In this document: positions 51,592 through 60,810 of the stretch, piece after piece
Position numbering within the stretch: the first letter of the stretch is position 1
Layout of the letters: each line of letters starts with the position of its first letter
Assembly (NCBI GenBank): GCA_964495375.1
Contig: CAZBWM010000018.1
Coordinates: 1 to 64,000 of the forward strand
Source: JAIESQ01 sp964495375
Lineage (GTDB): Bacteria; Planctomycetota; Planctomycetia; Pirellulales; JAEUIK01
DNA length: 64,000 nucleotides
Reading direction: 5' to 3'
Notes under the pieces: generated by a model
Told to the model about the DNA's origin: nothing
What the model saw: only the letters and a program-made list of their open reading frames with translations
Databases searched by the model: none
Position numbers and translations under genes: made by a program

Positions 51592-51641
51592 GTGGCTCTA
51601 AAAAGCCGGCCCGACGGCCCGCGCCACGCTATGATGGACCG

Positions 51642-52025
51642 ATGGGGGATACTCGCTTTCGCCGCTGCCATCGACTGCGCCACGGGGCCGAGTTCCGTCG
51701 CGTTTACCAGCGGCGCTGTTCGGTCGCCTCCGAACGCTTCGTACTGTTCGGCGTGGAGAATGGGCTTGATCACCCGCGGTTGGGGCTGAGCGTTTCGCGC
51801 AAGGTGGGCGGCGCAATCGAGCGGAACCGCTGGAAGCGGCTCGTGCGCGAGGCGTTTCGCTTGTCGCGGACGCGGCTACCGGCTGGCATTGACCTGGTGG
51901 TCAGCCCCCGGCCGGCTGCGGTCCCGCCGACGCTTGCCGAGTTGCTCGAGACCTTGCCAAAGCTGGCGGGGCGTGTCGCCGATAAGCTCAGGCGCTCCGG
52001 CAAATCAAACCAATTGGGCAAATAG
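51642..52025 (+). CDS. rnpA: Ribonuclease P protein component
   Basis: About 127 residues from ATG 51642; longer upstream extensions are not conserved in character. The N-terminal FRRCHRLRHGAEFRRVYQR is typical, and the RNR motif is intact as AIERNRWKRLVREAFR. RnpA is the basic protein that helps RNase P RNA bind and cleave pre-tRNA. The usual rpmH (bL34) gene is not upstream here, but yidD follows 6 bases downstream as in most bacteria. Confidence 0.93.
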   Translation: MGDTRFRRCHRLRHGAEFRRVYQRRCSVASERFVLFGVENGLDHPRLGLSVSRKVGGAIERNRWKRLVREAFRLSRTRLPAGIDLVVSPRPAAVPPTLAELLETLPKLAGRVADKLRRSGKSNQLGK

Positions 52026-52031
52026 CTCGCG

Positions 52032-52280
52032 ATGGAATTTCTCACTGCGATCCGTCGAGCGATTCGGGTCACCGCCGCGTGGCTGCTGATTGTCGCAGTG
52101 CGTGCTTACCAGATCACGCTCAGCCCGATCTTGGGGGGGCACTGCCGCTTTGAGCCGAGTTGCAGCAAGTATTTCATTCTGGCAGTGCAGAAGTACGGTC
52201 CGTGGCGCGGCGCCGCCAAAGGAGTATGGCGCGTCTGTCGCTGCAATCCACTTTCGGCTGGTGGCGACGATCCGCCGTGA
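52032..52280 (+). CDS. yidD: Membrane protein insertion efficiency factor YidD
   Basis: 82 residues. The conserved core GGHCRFEPSCSKYFILAVQKYGPWRGAAKGVWRVCRCNP holds four Cys and the CRFxPSCSxY motif. An amphipathic head (IRRAIRVTAAWLLIVAVRAYQITLSPI) lies at the membrane. YidD assists YidC in inserting inner-membrane proteins. yidC itself does not follow within the window; an unrelated lipoprotein gene converges. Confidence 0.92.
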   Translation: MEFLTAIRRAIRVTAAWLLIVAVRAYQITLSPILGGHCRFEPSCSKYFILAVQKYGPWRGAAKGVWRVCRCNPLSAGGDDPP

Positions 52281-52355
52281 GTCGCTTGTGCGAATGACGC
52301 GAGTTCATGCGCCAGTTTGCGAAATACGGGACTGCTCGATCAGCGCTCTGCTCCT

Positions 52356-53498
52356 TTAGCGCATGGTCGGCGCGCCGTACGGCTGTTGCACCACACTGGG
52401 CGCCGGCGGAGTTCCGTAGGTTGGCGGAATACCATAGTTCGGCGGCATCGCACCGTAATTCGCCGGCGGAGTTCCGTAGGCCGGCGGGGCCGCTGCGTAA
52501 CCGGCCGGCTGTGGTGGATACGTAGTGGGCGAAGTGCTTGGGTAGCTGCTCGGATTCACGTACGAAGCCGGCGCAGCGTCTGGCGCCTGAGCTGGAACCA
52601 TCGTGGCGATGGCTTGTGACGTGCCCGGCGCCACGCCTGGCGGCAATACAGTTCGGCCACCGGCTCGCGTGTTGATCTGGCGGTTGAGCGCCACGACGGC
52701 GGTCGAACCGTCGACTCCCGGTACCGGCGATTCATCGGAGCTTTTGTAGGCCACAAGCCGGCCCTGTTGCCGTGCGGCCTGCATGAACGCTTCGAAGCTG
52801 GGGATGCGCTGCCAACTGCGGGTGACGCGCCGTCCGTCGACGCGGGCATCGACGTCGGCGACCATATCGGGCAGGTCCAGCCGATCGAAGTAGCCGTGAT
52901 AGGCCAGGTCGGTCAGCAGTCGATCGATCTCCGACTTGGGAGCGTCCCACTCCCAGCGTTCTTCGGATTTTGGCCCGGTGACCAGCATGTCGCCAACGAC
53001 CGGAATCGATTCCATCGTTTCGGTAAACGAGAAACCTTGCGGCTTGGCCACACTGGCGGGGGCCACAGCGGGAGTCGCGGCTGTCGCAGTCGCGGCAGGC
53101 TCCGCCGCAGTTGCTGCGCCGCCGCGCGTGCGGGCCGTGCGGATTGTCACCTGTACGCGTCCCACATCCTTGCGGCCGTCGGGGTGCGGATAATCGACAA
53201 TGAGTTTCGCACCGCAACGAGTTCCCTGCGGGGGCGTCGGCAACGGTTGATAGGAGACGACCTGCCCTTCGTATCGCGGCACCACTGGCCCGAGCCCCAC
53301 TTTGCCGAAGGGCACTTCGTACACGAGATTCACTTCGCTATACGAACCCGCAGTTTTGTCGATCGCCACGAGCGGTCCGCGCGTCATCGAACTGCAGGCG
53401 GCCAGCGGCGCGAGCGCCAAAAAGCAGGTCCAGCGCGCAGCGCGGTGGATGCGCTGGCGCGCAATCGTGCGCGCAAGCGAGCGGTGAGATACGTGCAT
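52356..53498 (-). CDS. Putative lipoprotein with Pro/Tyr/Gly-rich C-terminal repeats
   Basis: 380 residues. The head RWTCFLALAPLAACSS has a lipobox-like LAAC with Cys at about residue 35. The middle part contains a compact alpha/beta region (EWDAPKSEIDRLLTDLAYHGYFDRLDLPDMVADVDARVDGRRVTRSWQRIPSFEAF). The last ~90 residues are low-complexity Pro, Ala, Tyr and Gly with repeated units such as PAYGTPPANYGAMPPNYG. Such tails often mediate surface or matrix interactions. No family recognised. Confidence 0.65.
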   Translation of the reverse strand: MHVSHRSLARTIARQRIHRAARWTCFLALAPLAACSSMTRGPLVAIDKTAGSYSEVNLVYEVPFGKVGLGPVVPRYEGQVVSYQPLPTPPQGTRCGAKLIVDYPHPDGRKDVGRVQVTIRTARTRGGAATAAEPAATATAATPAVAPASVAKPQGFSFTETMESIPVVGDMLVTGPKSEERWEWDAPKSEIDRLLTDLAYHGYFDRLDLPDMVADVDARVDGRRVTRSWQRIPSFEAFMQAARQQGRLVAYKSSDESPVPGVDGSTAVVALNRQINTRAGGRTVLPPGVAPGTSQAIATMVPAQAPDAAPASYVNPSSYPSTSPTTYPPQPAGYAAAPPAYGTPPANYGAMPPNYGIPPTYGTPPAPSVVQQPYGAPTMR

Positions 53499-53581
53499 GG
53501 ATGGGTCAACCGGCGGGTGGGAAGGCGGAACATTACGAGTCGCGCCGCCGGCGGGTTCCTAGCGGCGCGATCGCGGAATGG

Positions 53582-53911
53582 CTAGCGGTAGTCTTCGCGG
53601 ATCGGATGAAAAACGTCGAGGGCACGCACCGGCTCGTTGCCGGCGATGACTTTGTGCGGCACCCCGCCCGGTATTCGCCAGATGCCACCCGCCGAAACGA
53701 CTTGGCGCTCTCCGCCAACGACGAACTCGGCAGATCCGGAGAGCATGATCCCCATCTGCTCGTGCGGATGGCTATGCTCTTCGACAACGGCATGCGGCTG
53801 CATCTCCACGAGTGAGAACATCATTTGTTCTCCGCAGGCCGTGAAGATCTCGACACCGGGGAAGATGGTGTGTTGGGTACAATCCTTTTTATCGACGTAA
53901 TACTGCGACAT
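53582..53911 (-). CDS. Small cupin-domain protein
   Basis: 109 residues, the length of a single cupin barrel. Cupin motif 1 is visible around EEHSHPHEQMGIMLSG, with His/His/Glu metal ligands, and motif 2 around GIWRIPGGVPHKV, with the last His. AEFVVGGERQVVSAGG fills the inter-motif strands. Such proteins act as dioxygenases, isomerases or sensors; the role here is unknown. Leftward, 54 bases upstream of the kinase gene's end. Confidence 0.8.
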   Translation of the reverse strand: MSQYYVDKKDCTQHTIFPGVEIFTACGEQMMFSLVEMQPHAVVEEHSHPHEQMGIMLSGSAEFVVGGERQVVSAGGIWRIPGGVPHKVIAGNEPVRALDVFHPIREDYR

Positions 53912-53965
53912 CTATAGGGCTCCGCGCAAGGTGGGCGTGCCAGCGACGAGTGCTGGCAGCAGCGG

Positions 53966-56900
53966 CTAGTGGTCCGATTGGCCGGAAGCGGATGGAACGG
54001 GAGCGGCGTTTTCACCACGCTGCGCGAGCGAAGGTGGCGAGCGCATTTCTTTGGCGATCTTGTCGCGCTCGTCAACGCTGAGCACATTGAAGGCTTTGTC
54101 GCGCTCGAATCGCGCGACATCGCGATAGCCCCTCTTTATCGCGTTGCCTAACAAGCGGATGGCCTCCCGGCTCTTAGGATCGCGCTCACTGGCCGAGCTT
54201 GCAGCGGCCAGCGCTTCGACCACGGCCAAATCATATAACTGTTCGCAGTCGACGATCTGCTCGTCGACGGGGGCGGCGTTTGTCGTGGGGCCAATGCTTT
54301 GTTCGACGAATTGCAGCAAATGGCGACGGGCCTCGCTGACAAGCTGGGTAGCCTCGGGCGAATTCTCCTGCACGCCCAGCCGCGCCAGCAACAGGGCCAC
54401 GCTCGAGGAGGCCTCGATGCCGTCGTAAGAATCGGGGATCTCGGCGCTGAGCCTGGCCGCTAGCTCGGCAGCTTGTTTGGCGGATGGGAGATTATCGTTA
54501 TCCAGGCACAGCTCGGCGATGTTGCGGCAGGTGTATACCAAATCGGTCTTGTACTTAAGCACCGAGCCCTTTTCCTTATGCAGCTCGAGTTGCATGTCGC
54601 GGGCCTTTTCAAAGGCGCTTTGGGCCACGCCGTCCTCGTCCAACCGCGAAGCGAGACGTCCTGAATTCTGGTAACTGCGCGCCAATTCGAAACGACGCTG
54701 ATCGTTGGTAGGTTCCTGTTTGACGAGCCGATCGCGGATCTCTAAGGCGGCGTCATACTCCAGCTTGGCCTTCTCCAGGTCGCCCTGCTCGAGGTAGAGA
54801 TCTCCCTGATAACCGTGGCTGCGAGCTAGAGCTTGCTGAAAGCGGGCGCAATTTCGTGAAGTTGCAGGGTCAGCCGGGGGGGCCGGGTCCGCTTCATCGC
54901 CGCAAAACCTGCTGACAAGCTCACTGAATTCGCGCTCACTAAGCCGATAGTATTCCAGGGCTTCTTTGTATTTGGCGTCGAGCGCGTGATAGTTGTCGGC
55001 CAGGTTGTGGTAGCACTGCCCGAGCAAAAAGCGAAACGGCGCACTTTCGGGTTCGTTGACCAGCAACGTGGCGAGCGCTTCCGCGGCTCCTTCGAGTTCG
55101 GCCTGGGCACCGCGATCTCCGAGCTCGGTGCGAACCTCACCACGCTTGATATGCAGTTCGGGAATGCGCGCCGGGGGAATCTTACGCCCCTGCGCACGGA
55201 CTTGTTCTTGATGCTCGATCGCGCGCTCGTAGAGCGTGGCGGCCATCTTCGGATCGAAGGCGCGAATGTCGTCGCCGAACTCCTCAAACAGCGTGTCGTA
55301 ATCGGGAAACTCGGCCAGGTAGGATTGATGCTGCGTGGCAAAGGTTTGGCAGTACTTGATCAGGCTTTGCCGCAAGTGAACCGATTCGGGCAAGTCGCGC
55401 AGCTCGTCGCTGAGCGCCTCGTTGAAAACGGTTCGCATCGTACCGACCGATTCCTTGAACAGTTCGCTAGCGGCTTGTTTGAGCCTGCGCTCGCGCTCGT
55501 ACGAACGCTGGAGCAACACGGCAATCACACCCGCGGCGAGAATCAAGATTCCCACCGACGCCCAATTGCGAATCCGCCGGCGAGCTTGCCGGCGACGGCG
55601 CTTCGGCAGACTGGCCAGGCGATCGGCTAACTCGTGCGCTGAACGCAGCCGTCGCTCGGGATCGCCTGCCACGCAGTTCGCAATGTCGTGCTGCAAGAGC
55701 GGGTCTTGGACGTCGTATTCCCAGCCCGGCGCCAGCGCCTTGATGCTGCCGACAGTCATCTGATAGAGCAGCACGCCGAGCGAGTAGATGTCCGATCGCG
55801 TCGTGGCGGGCTTGAGGTCGATTAGCTCCGGGGCCATGTACGCCAACGTGCCGCCCGAAGTGTCGAGCGCACCAACGGCGATGGCCTTGCTCATCGTCTG
55901 CGATTTCTGTTGAGCCAGAACCTCGCTATTGACCTTACCCATGCCGAAGTCGGCCAACACGGGCTGCCACCCGCCGTGCCCGTCCTTGCGCATCAGGATG
56001 TTGGCGGGCTTGATATCAAGATGCAGCACGCCCGCGGCGTGAGCGGCATCGAGCCCCAAGGCAACCTGGCGAACGATGTCGAGCCGTTCTTCGAGCGGAA
56101 CCTGGTCGATCCCCCCCTGCGATTGCAGCCAGTCGGCGAGCGAACCGCCAGCGGCGTACTCGTATTGCACGTAGTAGGGGGGCGCGTCGTCGAAGTGATA
56201 ATCGAGCACGTGTTGAATGTCGGTGCGATCCCCCAGCATGGTGTGCATGCGGCCAAAGAGATCGACTTCGCGCCGCAGAGCAACGAGCCGCTCGGCATCG
56301 AAACAGAATTTGAAAACGTTTTGCGTGGTGCCTCGTTCGGCCAACCAGACTTCGCCAAAACTGCCGGCGCCGATTGATTGCTTGAGCGTCCAGGTTGGCG
56401 TCTTGAAAGGAATCGGTTCACCGGGTCTTGGCCGCCAGGAGAGATTGTCGGAATCGACGCGGCGAGCTTTCTCACTGTTGGGTGGAGGCTGCCCGGGACC
56501 GATCCCTTCGGCGAAGATCTCGAAGATTTCGTGCGGCTTGCCGAGCCCCTTGAGGACGTACTCACCGTGAGAGGCCCAGCGCAACGGGATATCGACCTCT
56601 TGCCCGTCAATCGACGGATGCCGCAGCACATAGGCCCTGGCGTCGTCGTAGATCGTGCGGGTCATGAGGATTTGGCGTGCCCCGGCCAGACCCATCACCC
56701 GCGCCGCGGTGTCGATCGCCAGCCCGGAAAATGACCCCGACTCGCCGCGGTTGACTTCGCCGGCGTGGACACCGACACGCACCGAGAGCGGCTCAAACAA
56801 CCAGGTGCGATTGGCCAGGCGATATTGCAGAATCAGGGCCGCCTGCACGGCGCTACTACTGGTGCCGAAGGTGCAGAGCCGCCCGTCGCCGAAATCCTGG

Positions 56901-57079
56901 AGGATCTTGGCCCCCGGTATGAGCTCGACCGTTTTCTGCAGAATCTCGTCGATCCAGCCGTACTCGACTTTGTAAGCCGCGTTGCCGAACTTGGTTTTGA
57001 AGCTGACGGAATCGACGACGTCGGTGAACAAAAAGATCCGCTGATGCGTTCCGTCAGCGAACAATTCATCCTTGTTCAT
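53966..57079 (-). CDS. Cyclase-homology / Ser-Thr kinase / TPR fusion protein
   Basis: About 1037 residues from ATG 57079, the likely start because DELFADGTHQRIFLFTDVVDS begins the first domain. A class III cyclase-homology domain (14-190) keeps the metal-binding Asp20 and Asp65 but has Gln61 where Lys is expected and Asp123 in place of the transition-state Asn. The kinase domain (about 230-500) has an IGAGSFGEVW P-loop, Lys257, HLDIKPAN (353-360) and DFG (377-379), so it is probably active. A single transmembrane helix (SVGILILAAGVIAVLL) follows, then ~450 residues of TPR-like helices outside. No cyclase partner gene is nearby. Confidence 0.88.
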   Translation of the reverse strand: MNKDELFADGTHQRIFLFTDVVDSVSFKTKFGNAAYKVEYGWIDEILQKTVELIPGAKILQDFGDGRLCTFGTSSSAVQAALILQYRLANRTWLFEPLSVRVGVHAGEVNRGESGSFSGLAIDTAARVMGLAGARQILMTRTIYDDARAYVLRHPSIDGQEVDIPLRWASHGEYVLKGLGKPHEIFEIFAEGIGPGQPPPNSEKARRVDSDNLSWRPRPGEPIPFKTPTWTLKQSIGAGSFGEVWLAERGTTQNVFKFCFDAERLVALRREVDLFGRMHTMLGDRTDIQHVLDYHFDDAPPYYVQYEYAAGGSLADWLQSQGGIDQVPLEERLDIVRQVALGLDAAHAAGVLHLDIKPANILMRKDGHGGWQPVLADFGMGKVNSEVLAQQKSQTMSKAIAVGALDTSGGTLAYMAPELIDLKPATTRSDIYSLGVLLYQMTVGSIKALAPGWEYDVQDPLLQHDIANCVAGDPERRLRSAHELADRLASLPKRRRRQARRRIRNWASVGILILAAGVIAVLLQRSYERERRLKQAASELFKESVGTMRTVFNEALSDELRDLPESVHLRQSLIKYCQTFATQHQSYLAEFPDYDTLFEEFGDDIRAFDPKMAATLYERAIEHQEQVRAQGRKIPPARIPELHIKRGEVRTELGDRGAQAELEGAAEALATLLVNEPESAPFRFLLGQCYHNLADNYHALDAKYKEALEYYRLSEREFSELVSRFCGDEADPAPPADPATSRNCARFQQALARSHGYQGDLYLEQGDLEKAKLEYDAALEIRDRLVKQEPTNDQRRFELARSYQNSGRLASRLDEDGVAQSAFEKARDMQLELHKEKGSVLKYKTDLVYTCRNIAELCLDNDNLPSAKQAAELAARLSAEIPDSYDGIEASSSVALLLARLGVQENSPEATQLVSEARRHLLQFVEQSIGPTTNAAPVDEQIVDCEQLYDLAVVEALAAASSASERDPKSREAIRLLGNAIKRGYRDVARFERDKAFNVLSVDERDKIAKEMRSPPSLAQRGENAAPVPSASGQSDH

Positions 57080-58424
57080 GTCGTACCACCGTCGCGACGC
57101 GGTTGTGACAGAATTGCCAGCGGTTGAATTCGTGATTCTCGCGCTTCGGCTGGCCAGATGCAAGGCGGCCAGCTCAGACGCGTGTTTTGGCGCGGCGCCA
57201 TCCGAAGATGGTAGTACCGTGCTCGCATTGGGTTTCTTTCTGATCGTCGTCAGGTCGCCAGGGCCGCTTCGGCGCCAACTCGATGAGCGACTACCGGCCA
57301 ACCACGGGCTGCGCATCGGGAAAAGTACCGGTAGGTTCGACTCCCGCGCTGGCAAGGCTGTTTCGGCATGTCGCTTGCACTACTGGTTCAACAGACCCGC
57401 CCAAGGGTCTGCCGAGAGCAACGATCGCACGAGGTTGAAGAAACCACTTGCAGCCGCATTGAGGAGATGCCCAGGTCACTGGGAACACCACGAGGCGGGA
57501 ACATCGAAGCGAACAGGCAGAGTCATGGACGGGTCGTTTTTTGAAATTAGGAGAACTCGCTCGGCCTATTTGCGAGCGATTCTGTGCAGCGCTGGAGCAC
57601 TGCGCGCACCGCGTACGGGCGCTCCTCCCGATCCCTTCGCGAGTGACTCGTGGGATCCTTGGGGGAGCAGCGACCTGTCGCGGCTGTTCTCGTTCTGCGC
57701 GCACCGCGTACGGGCGCTCCACCCGATCCCTTCGCGAGTGACTCGTGGGATCCTTGGGGGAGCAGCGACCTGTCGCGGCTGTTCTCGTTCTGCGCGCACC
57801 GCGTACGGGCGCTCCACCCGATCCCTTCGCGAGTGACTCGTGGGATCCTTGGGGAGCGGCGACCTGTCGCGGCTGCTCTCGTTCTGCGCGCACCGCCAGA
57901 CGACTCTCGGTCCGGTCCGCCCGACGCGATCAGGTTCGCGCGGGGCCCTTAGGGAGAGGCGTGGTTGCGGGCGGTTCGAGTCCGCGTGCCCTGTGCGCGG
58001 GCGCTTACGACTCCGTTGTGTCAGTTAAATTGCACGGAATGGCTCGGCGGGTGCCGGCTACGGCAGACCACGCGACTCGACAAGCAGTACACTATTGCGC
58101 AATACTCGGGCAAGACCGTGGCAGTCGTTCGTGTTAATATATACAAAATACTGACCATTTGTCAAGGGTCATTTTGAGCCACGTGGTCCGCGCGCGATCG
58201 CCACGGAAACCAGCGGTCGCCGCAGCCGCCCCTCATCCAGGATTGAGTGAGCCAGGACGTGGGGAACTTCGTCGGCGGCAAGAGCGTCCAACGCTCATGA
58301 AGAACTTACTGCCCGAATGCGTGCTGTTGCCTTCCCCCTTGGGCGTCGCTCCCCCATCAATCGACTACCAGAAGTCTGCCAGCGAGGCGAAGTGGTCGTG
58401 GTCAGACGAGCAAGCGTCGCCGTA
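57080..58424. other. Gene-poor region with tandem repeats
   Basis: About 1345 bases without a recognisable gene. Overlapping frames on both strands are Arg/Ala/Ser-rich and change frame at the repeats, which is typical of non-coding DNA in a GC-rich genome. Contents: a 7-bp hairpin, cagaccc/gggtctg (57392-57411), the 95-bp tandem repeat (57601-57897) and an AT-rich island (58132-58175). It should include the promoter of the kinase fusion gene on its left side. Confidence 0.6.
57601..57897. repeat. 95-bp direct tandem repeat, three copies plus a fragment
   Basis: Copies start at 57601, 57696 and 57791 with the segment tgcgcgcaccgcgtacgg, and a truncated fourth begins at 57885. The periods are 95, 95 and 94 bases, the last because one G is missing in a G-run. 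Copies two and three are nearly identical. Each includes an imperfect palindrome of the form gatccc ... cgag tga ctcg ... gggatc (57630-57657 in the first copy), so each unit can fold into a hairpin. Confidence 0.85.
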
Positions 58425-59177
58425 CTACGGCAGCTCGCGAATGCGGAGTCCGCGGAATTCCACCGGCGAACCTTCCGACTCCAGGCATAAATAGCCGGTG
58501 CGCGGCTCGCAGTTGGTGCCGCCTGAGACTTCCTCGCCGTTGACCCATAGTCGCAGCTCGCCATTGATGGCGCGGACGTAGTAGTGATTCCACTCGCCGA
58601 CCCCCTTGCTGAGGTGTTTGGTCGGAAAGCTGCGCCGGCCATCGGGCGCGACCGGTGGGAAGGGCTTCATCGTCGATTTACCAACGGGAAAGACGTCGCC
58701 ATGGGCCGTGAACCAGTCGGCCTTCTTGCCCGACTGCTTTTCGTACTGCTCGGTGTAGCCGAGGTCGAGTACCTGGACTTCGATGCCGTGGGGTAGGCCG
58801 GGCCCCTTGAGGGCGTCGAGCGAATCCTTGATCGTCCAAACGAAGATGCCAGAGTTGCCGGCCGGCTTGAGGTGTCGCCACTGGGTGACGAGCTCGAAGT
58901 TGGTGATCGGTTCTTTGGAACGGAGCACGCCAACTGGTTGCCCCGTGCAGTGGAGCGTGCCGGCTTTCCAGGTCCAGGTGTCCGCTGCGCAATTGACGTT
59001 GGTGAAGTCAGCCTCGGTCAAATCGCGGAAGCCGGGGGCAGTGCCATCGACCAGCGCACGAGGCGCAGGAACGGTGGTCTCTGCATCGGCGACCGGTTCG
59101 GCTGCAAGCAGATGGGTGCCACAGAACGGCAGACCGATGAAGACTACGAGAGTTCGGCAAAACACGGTGATCTTCAT
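58425..59177 (-). CDS. Exported DUF1080 (3-keto-disaccharide hydrolase-like) protein
   Basis: 250 residues with a signal peptide (MKITVFCRTLVVFIGLPFCGTHLLAAE). The jelly-roll fold of DUF1080 is clear: WTWKAGTLHCTGQPVGVLRSKEPITNFELVTQWRHLKPAGNSGIFVW, IEVQVLDLGYTE, GEWNHYYVRAINGELRLWVNGEEV and a C-terminal GYLCLESEGSPVEFRGLRIRELP. Family members bind or cleave sugar-derived compounds and are greatly expanded in planctomycetes. There is no extra catalytic domain. It stands alone, leftward, 39 bases from the photolyase gene's end. Confidence 0.88.
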   Translation of the reverse strand: MKITVFCRTLVVFIGLPFCGTHLLAAEPVADAETTVPAPRALVDGTAPGFRDLTEADFTNVNCAADTWTWKAGTLHCTGQPVGVLRSKEPITNFELVTQWRHLKPAGNSGIFVWTIKDSLDALKGPGLPHGIEVQVLDLGYTEQYEKQSGKKADWFTAHGDVFPVGKSTMKPFPPVAPDGRRSFPTKHLSKGVGEWNHYYVRAINGELRLWVNGEEVSGGTNCEPRTGYLCLESEGSPVEFRGLRIRELP

Positions 59178-59216
59178 GCAACGGACCTCGCGAACGGGAA
59201 TTCAGGCGGCGAACGG

Positions 59217-60752
59217 TCACAAGCGTAACTTGCTGCGTGACCGCAAGCCAGCCTCCCGTGGCGAGTGTTTCATGGTGGCCAGTGCGGCGAGCGCGCGGCT
59301 GCGTGCTTCGGTATGTCCCACGATCGGCCGCGGATAGGTCTTCCCCAGCGTCACGCCGGCCTCCTGCAATAAGTCGGGCGTGACTTGCCAGGGTGCGTGA
59401 ATCTGGGTGTCGGACAGCCCGCTCAACTCAGGCACCCACTGACGGATGTAATCGCCGGCCGGGTCAAATCGTTCGGACTGCGTCACGGGATTGAAAATGC
59501 GAAAGTACGGCGCGGCATCGGCGCCGCAGCCGGCCACCCATTGCCAGCCCAGCGTGTTGTTCGCCAGATCGGCATCGACGAGCGTATCCCAAAACCACTC
59601 GGCCCCGCGCTGCCAGGGCACTAGCAAGTGCTTCACCAGGAATGACGCCACGACCATGCGGACACGATTGTGCATCCAGCCAGTCGACCAAAGTTGTCGC
59701 ATGCCGGCATCGACCAAGGGATATCCCGTGCGGCCGCGCTGCCAGGCCCGCAGCGCGTTGGGATCCTCCTCGGATGGGAAGTTGGAGAATTCGCTTCGTA
59801 GCGGTCGCTCCGCCGTATCGGGAAAGTGCCACAATAAATGGTGCGCGAATTCTCGCCAGACAAGTTGCCGGAGATAGGCTTCGGCGGCGCCCGACTCCTG
59901 CGGTGACGCCGCCGGCTTGGGGCTGCCATCGCGGCGCGCCGCGTCGCTCCGATTTGCCGGGTGCATTTTCTCGATCGCGTGCCAAACCTGTCGCGGACTG
60001 ATCTCTCCCCAGTGCAAATGCGGGGAGAGCTGCGAGGTGCCAGGCGTGCCTGGCAGGTCGCGCTGCTGGGCATATTGGGCAACGGCCTCGGCGGCGAAAC
60101 GATTGAGTTGTGCTTGTGCGCCGGCTTCGCCCGGTTGCCATGCCGCGCGCATACCGGCAGCCCAATCGATCCGCGGTTCAAGATCGAACGTTGCGAGCGG
60201 CAGTGACTTCGGCCAGGCAGTGGGAGTGGGCAAGCTCGCGGGGGCAGGCAATGGCTCTCGTTGTTCGCTTGCCGCGAGGCAGGCGCGGTAGAAGGGCGTG
60301 AAGACGCGAAAGGGTTGCCCTGCCCGGTTGAGCACCGCTTCGGGGGCCCAGAGCAAATTTCCGTTTTCGATACCGACTTTCAGGCCGTCGCCCTCCAGGG
60401 CCGCGGCGACATCGCGATCGCGTGCGGCGGCTGCCGGCTCGAAACGACGATTCCAAAAAATGGCATCGGCCCCCGTGGCGTTGACGATCTGCCGCAGTTC
60501 GGCCAGCGAGTCGCCCTGACGCAGGATCAAGCTGGATCCGCGGTCGGCCAGGGTTTCGGCCAGCCTTGCCAGCGATTGATGCAACCACCAGCGAGCAGCG
60601 CCTCCCAGCGGCCAGCGCCCAGATTCCGCTGCGGCATCCACAAAGACTGGTACGACGGCCCCGCCGTGCGCGACGGCGGCATCCAGTGCAGGATTGTCAT
60701 GCAAGCGCAGATCTTGGCGAAACCAGACGATTGCCGGGCGCGCGGTCGTCAT
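59217..60752 (-). CDS. phrB: Deoxyribodipyrimidine photolyase
   Basis: About 511 residues from ATG 60752, placing IVWFRQDLRLHDNPALDAAV at the N-terminus as in class I CPD photolyases. The antenna-binding alpha/beta domain leads into the FAD-binding helical domain. There the segments LPFxHWGEISPRQVW, LVWREFAHHLLWHFP, DAGMRQLWSTGWMHNRVRMVVASFLVKHLL and WDTLVDADLANNTLGWQWVAGCGADAAPYFRIFNP carry the conserved Trp and Asn residues. It repairs UV-made cyclobutane dimers using light. The sigma-factor gene lies 58 bases upstream on the same strand, so the two are probably co-transcribed. Confidence 0.95.
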   Translation of the reverse strand: MTTARPAIVWFRQDLRLHDNPALDAAVAHGGAVVPVFVDAAAESGRWPLGGAARWWLHQSLARLAETLADRGSSLILRQGDSLAELRQIVNATGADAIFWNRRFEPAAAARDRDVAAALEGDGLKVGIENGNLLWAPEAVLNRAGQPFRVFTPFYRACLAASEQREPLPAPASLPTPTAWPKSLPLATFDLEPRIDWAAGMRAAWQPGEAGAQAQLNRFAAEAVAQYAQQRDLPGTPGTSQLSPHLHWGEISPRQVWHAIEKMHPANRSDAARRDGSPKPAASPQESGAAEAYLRQLVWREFAHHLLWHFPDTAERPLRSEFSNFPSEEDPNALRAWQRGRTGYPLVDAGMRQLWSTGWMHNRVRMVVASFLVKHLLVPWQRGAEWFWDTLVDADLANNTLGWQWVAGCGADAAPYFRIFNPVTQSERFDPAGDYIRQWVPELSGLSDTQIHAPWQVTPDLLQEAGVTLGKTYPRPIVGHTEARSRALAALATMKHSPREAGLRSRSKLRL

Positions 60753-60810
60753 GCTCAATACCGATGGAAAACAAACCGGGTGAACATCGCGAGGTGCCTT
60801 CGGGGATACT

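Noticed and set aside
57072..57836. A 254-codon plus-strand open frame spanning the kinase upstream region and the 95-bp repeats
   Set aside because: It overlaps the start of the kinase gene in antisense, has no recognisable domain, and its repeats shift frame with the 95-base period. The composition is that of non-coding GC-rich DNA.
57601..57897. A possible CRISPR array
   Set aside because: The copies abut each other with no unique spacers, and no cas gene is present.
57973..57985. A tRNA T-arm-like ggttcgagtcc sequence
   Set aside because: Only four of five stem pairs form, and no matching acceptor, D or anticodon arm can be built around it. A similar ggttcga at about 57332 fails the same test.
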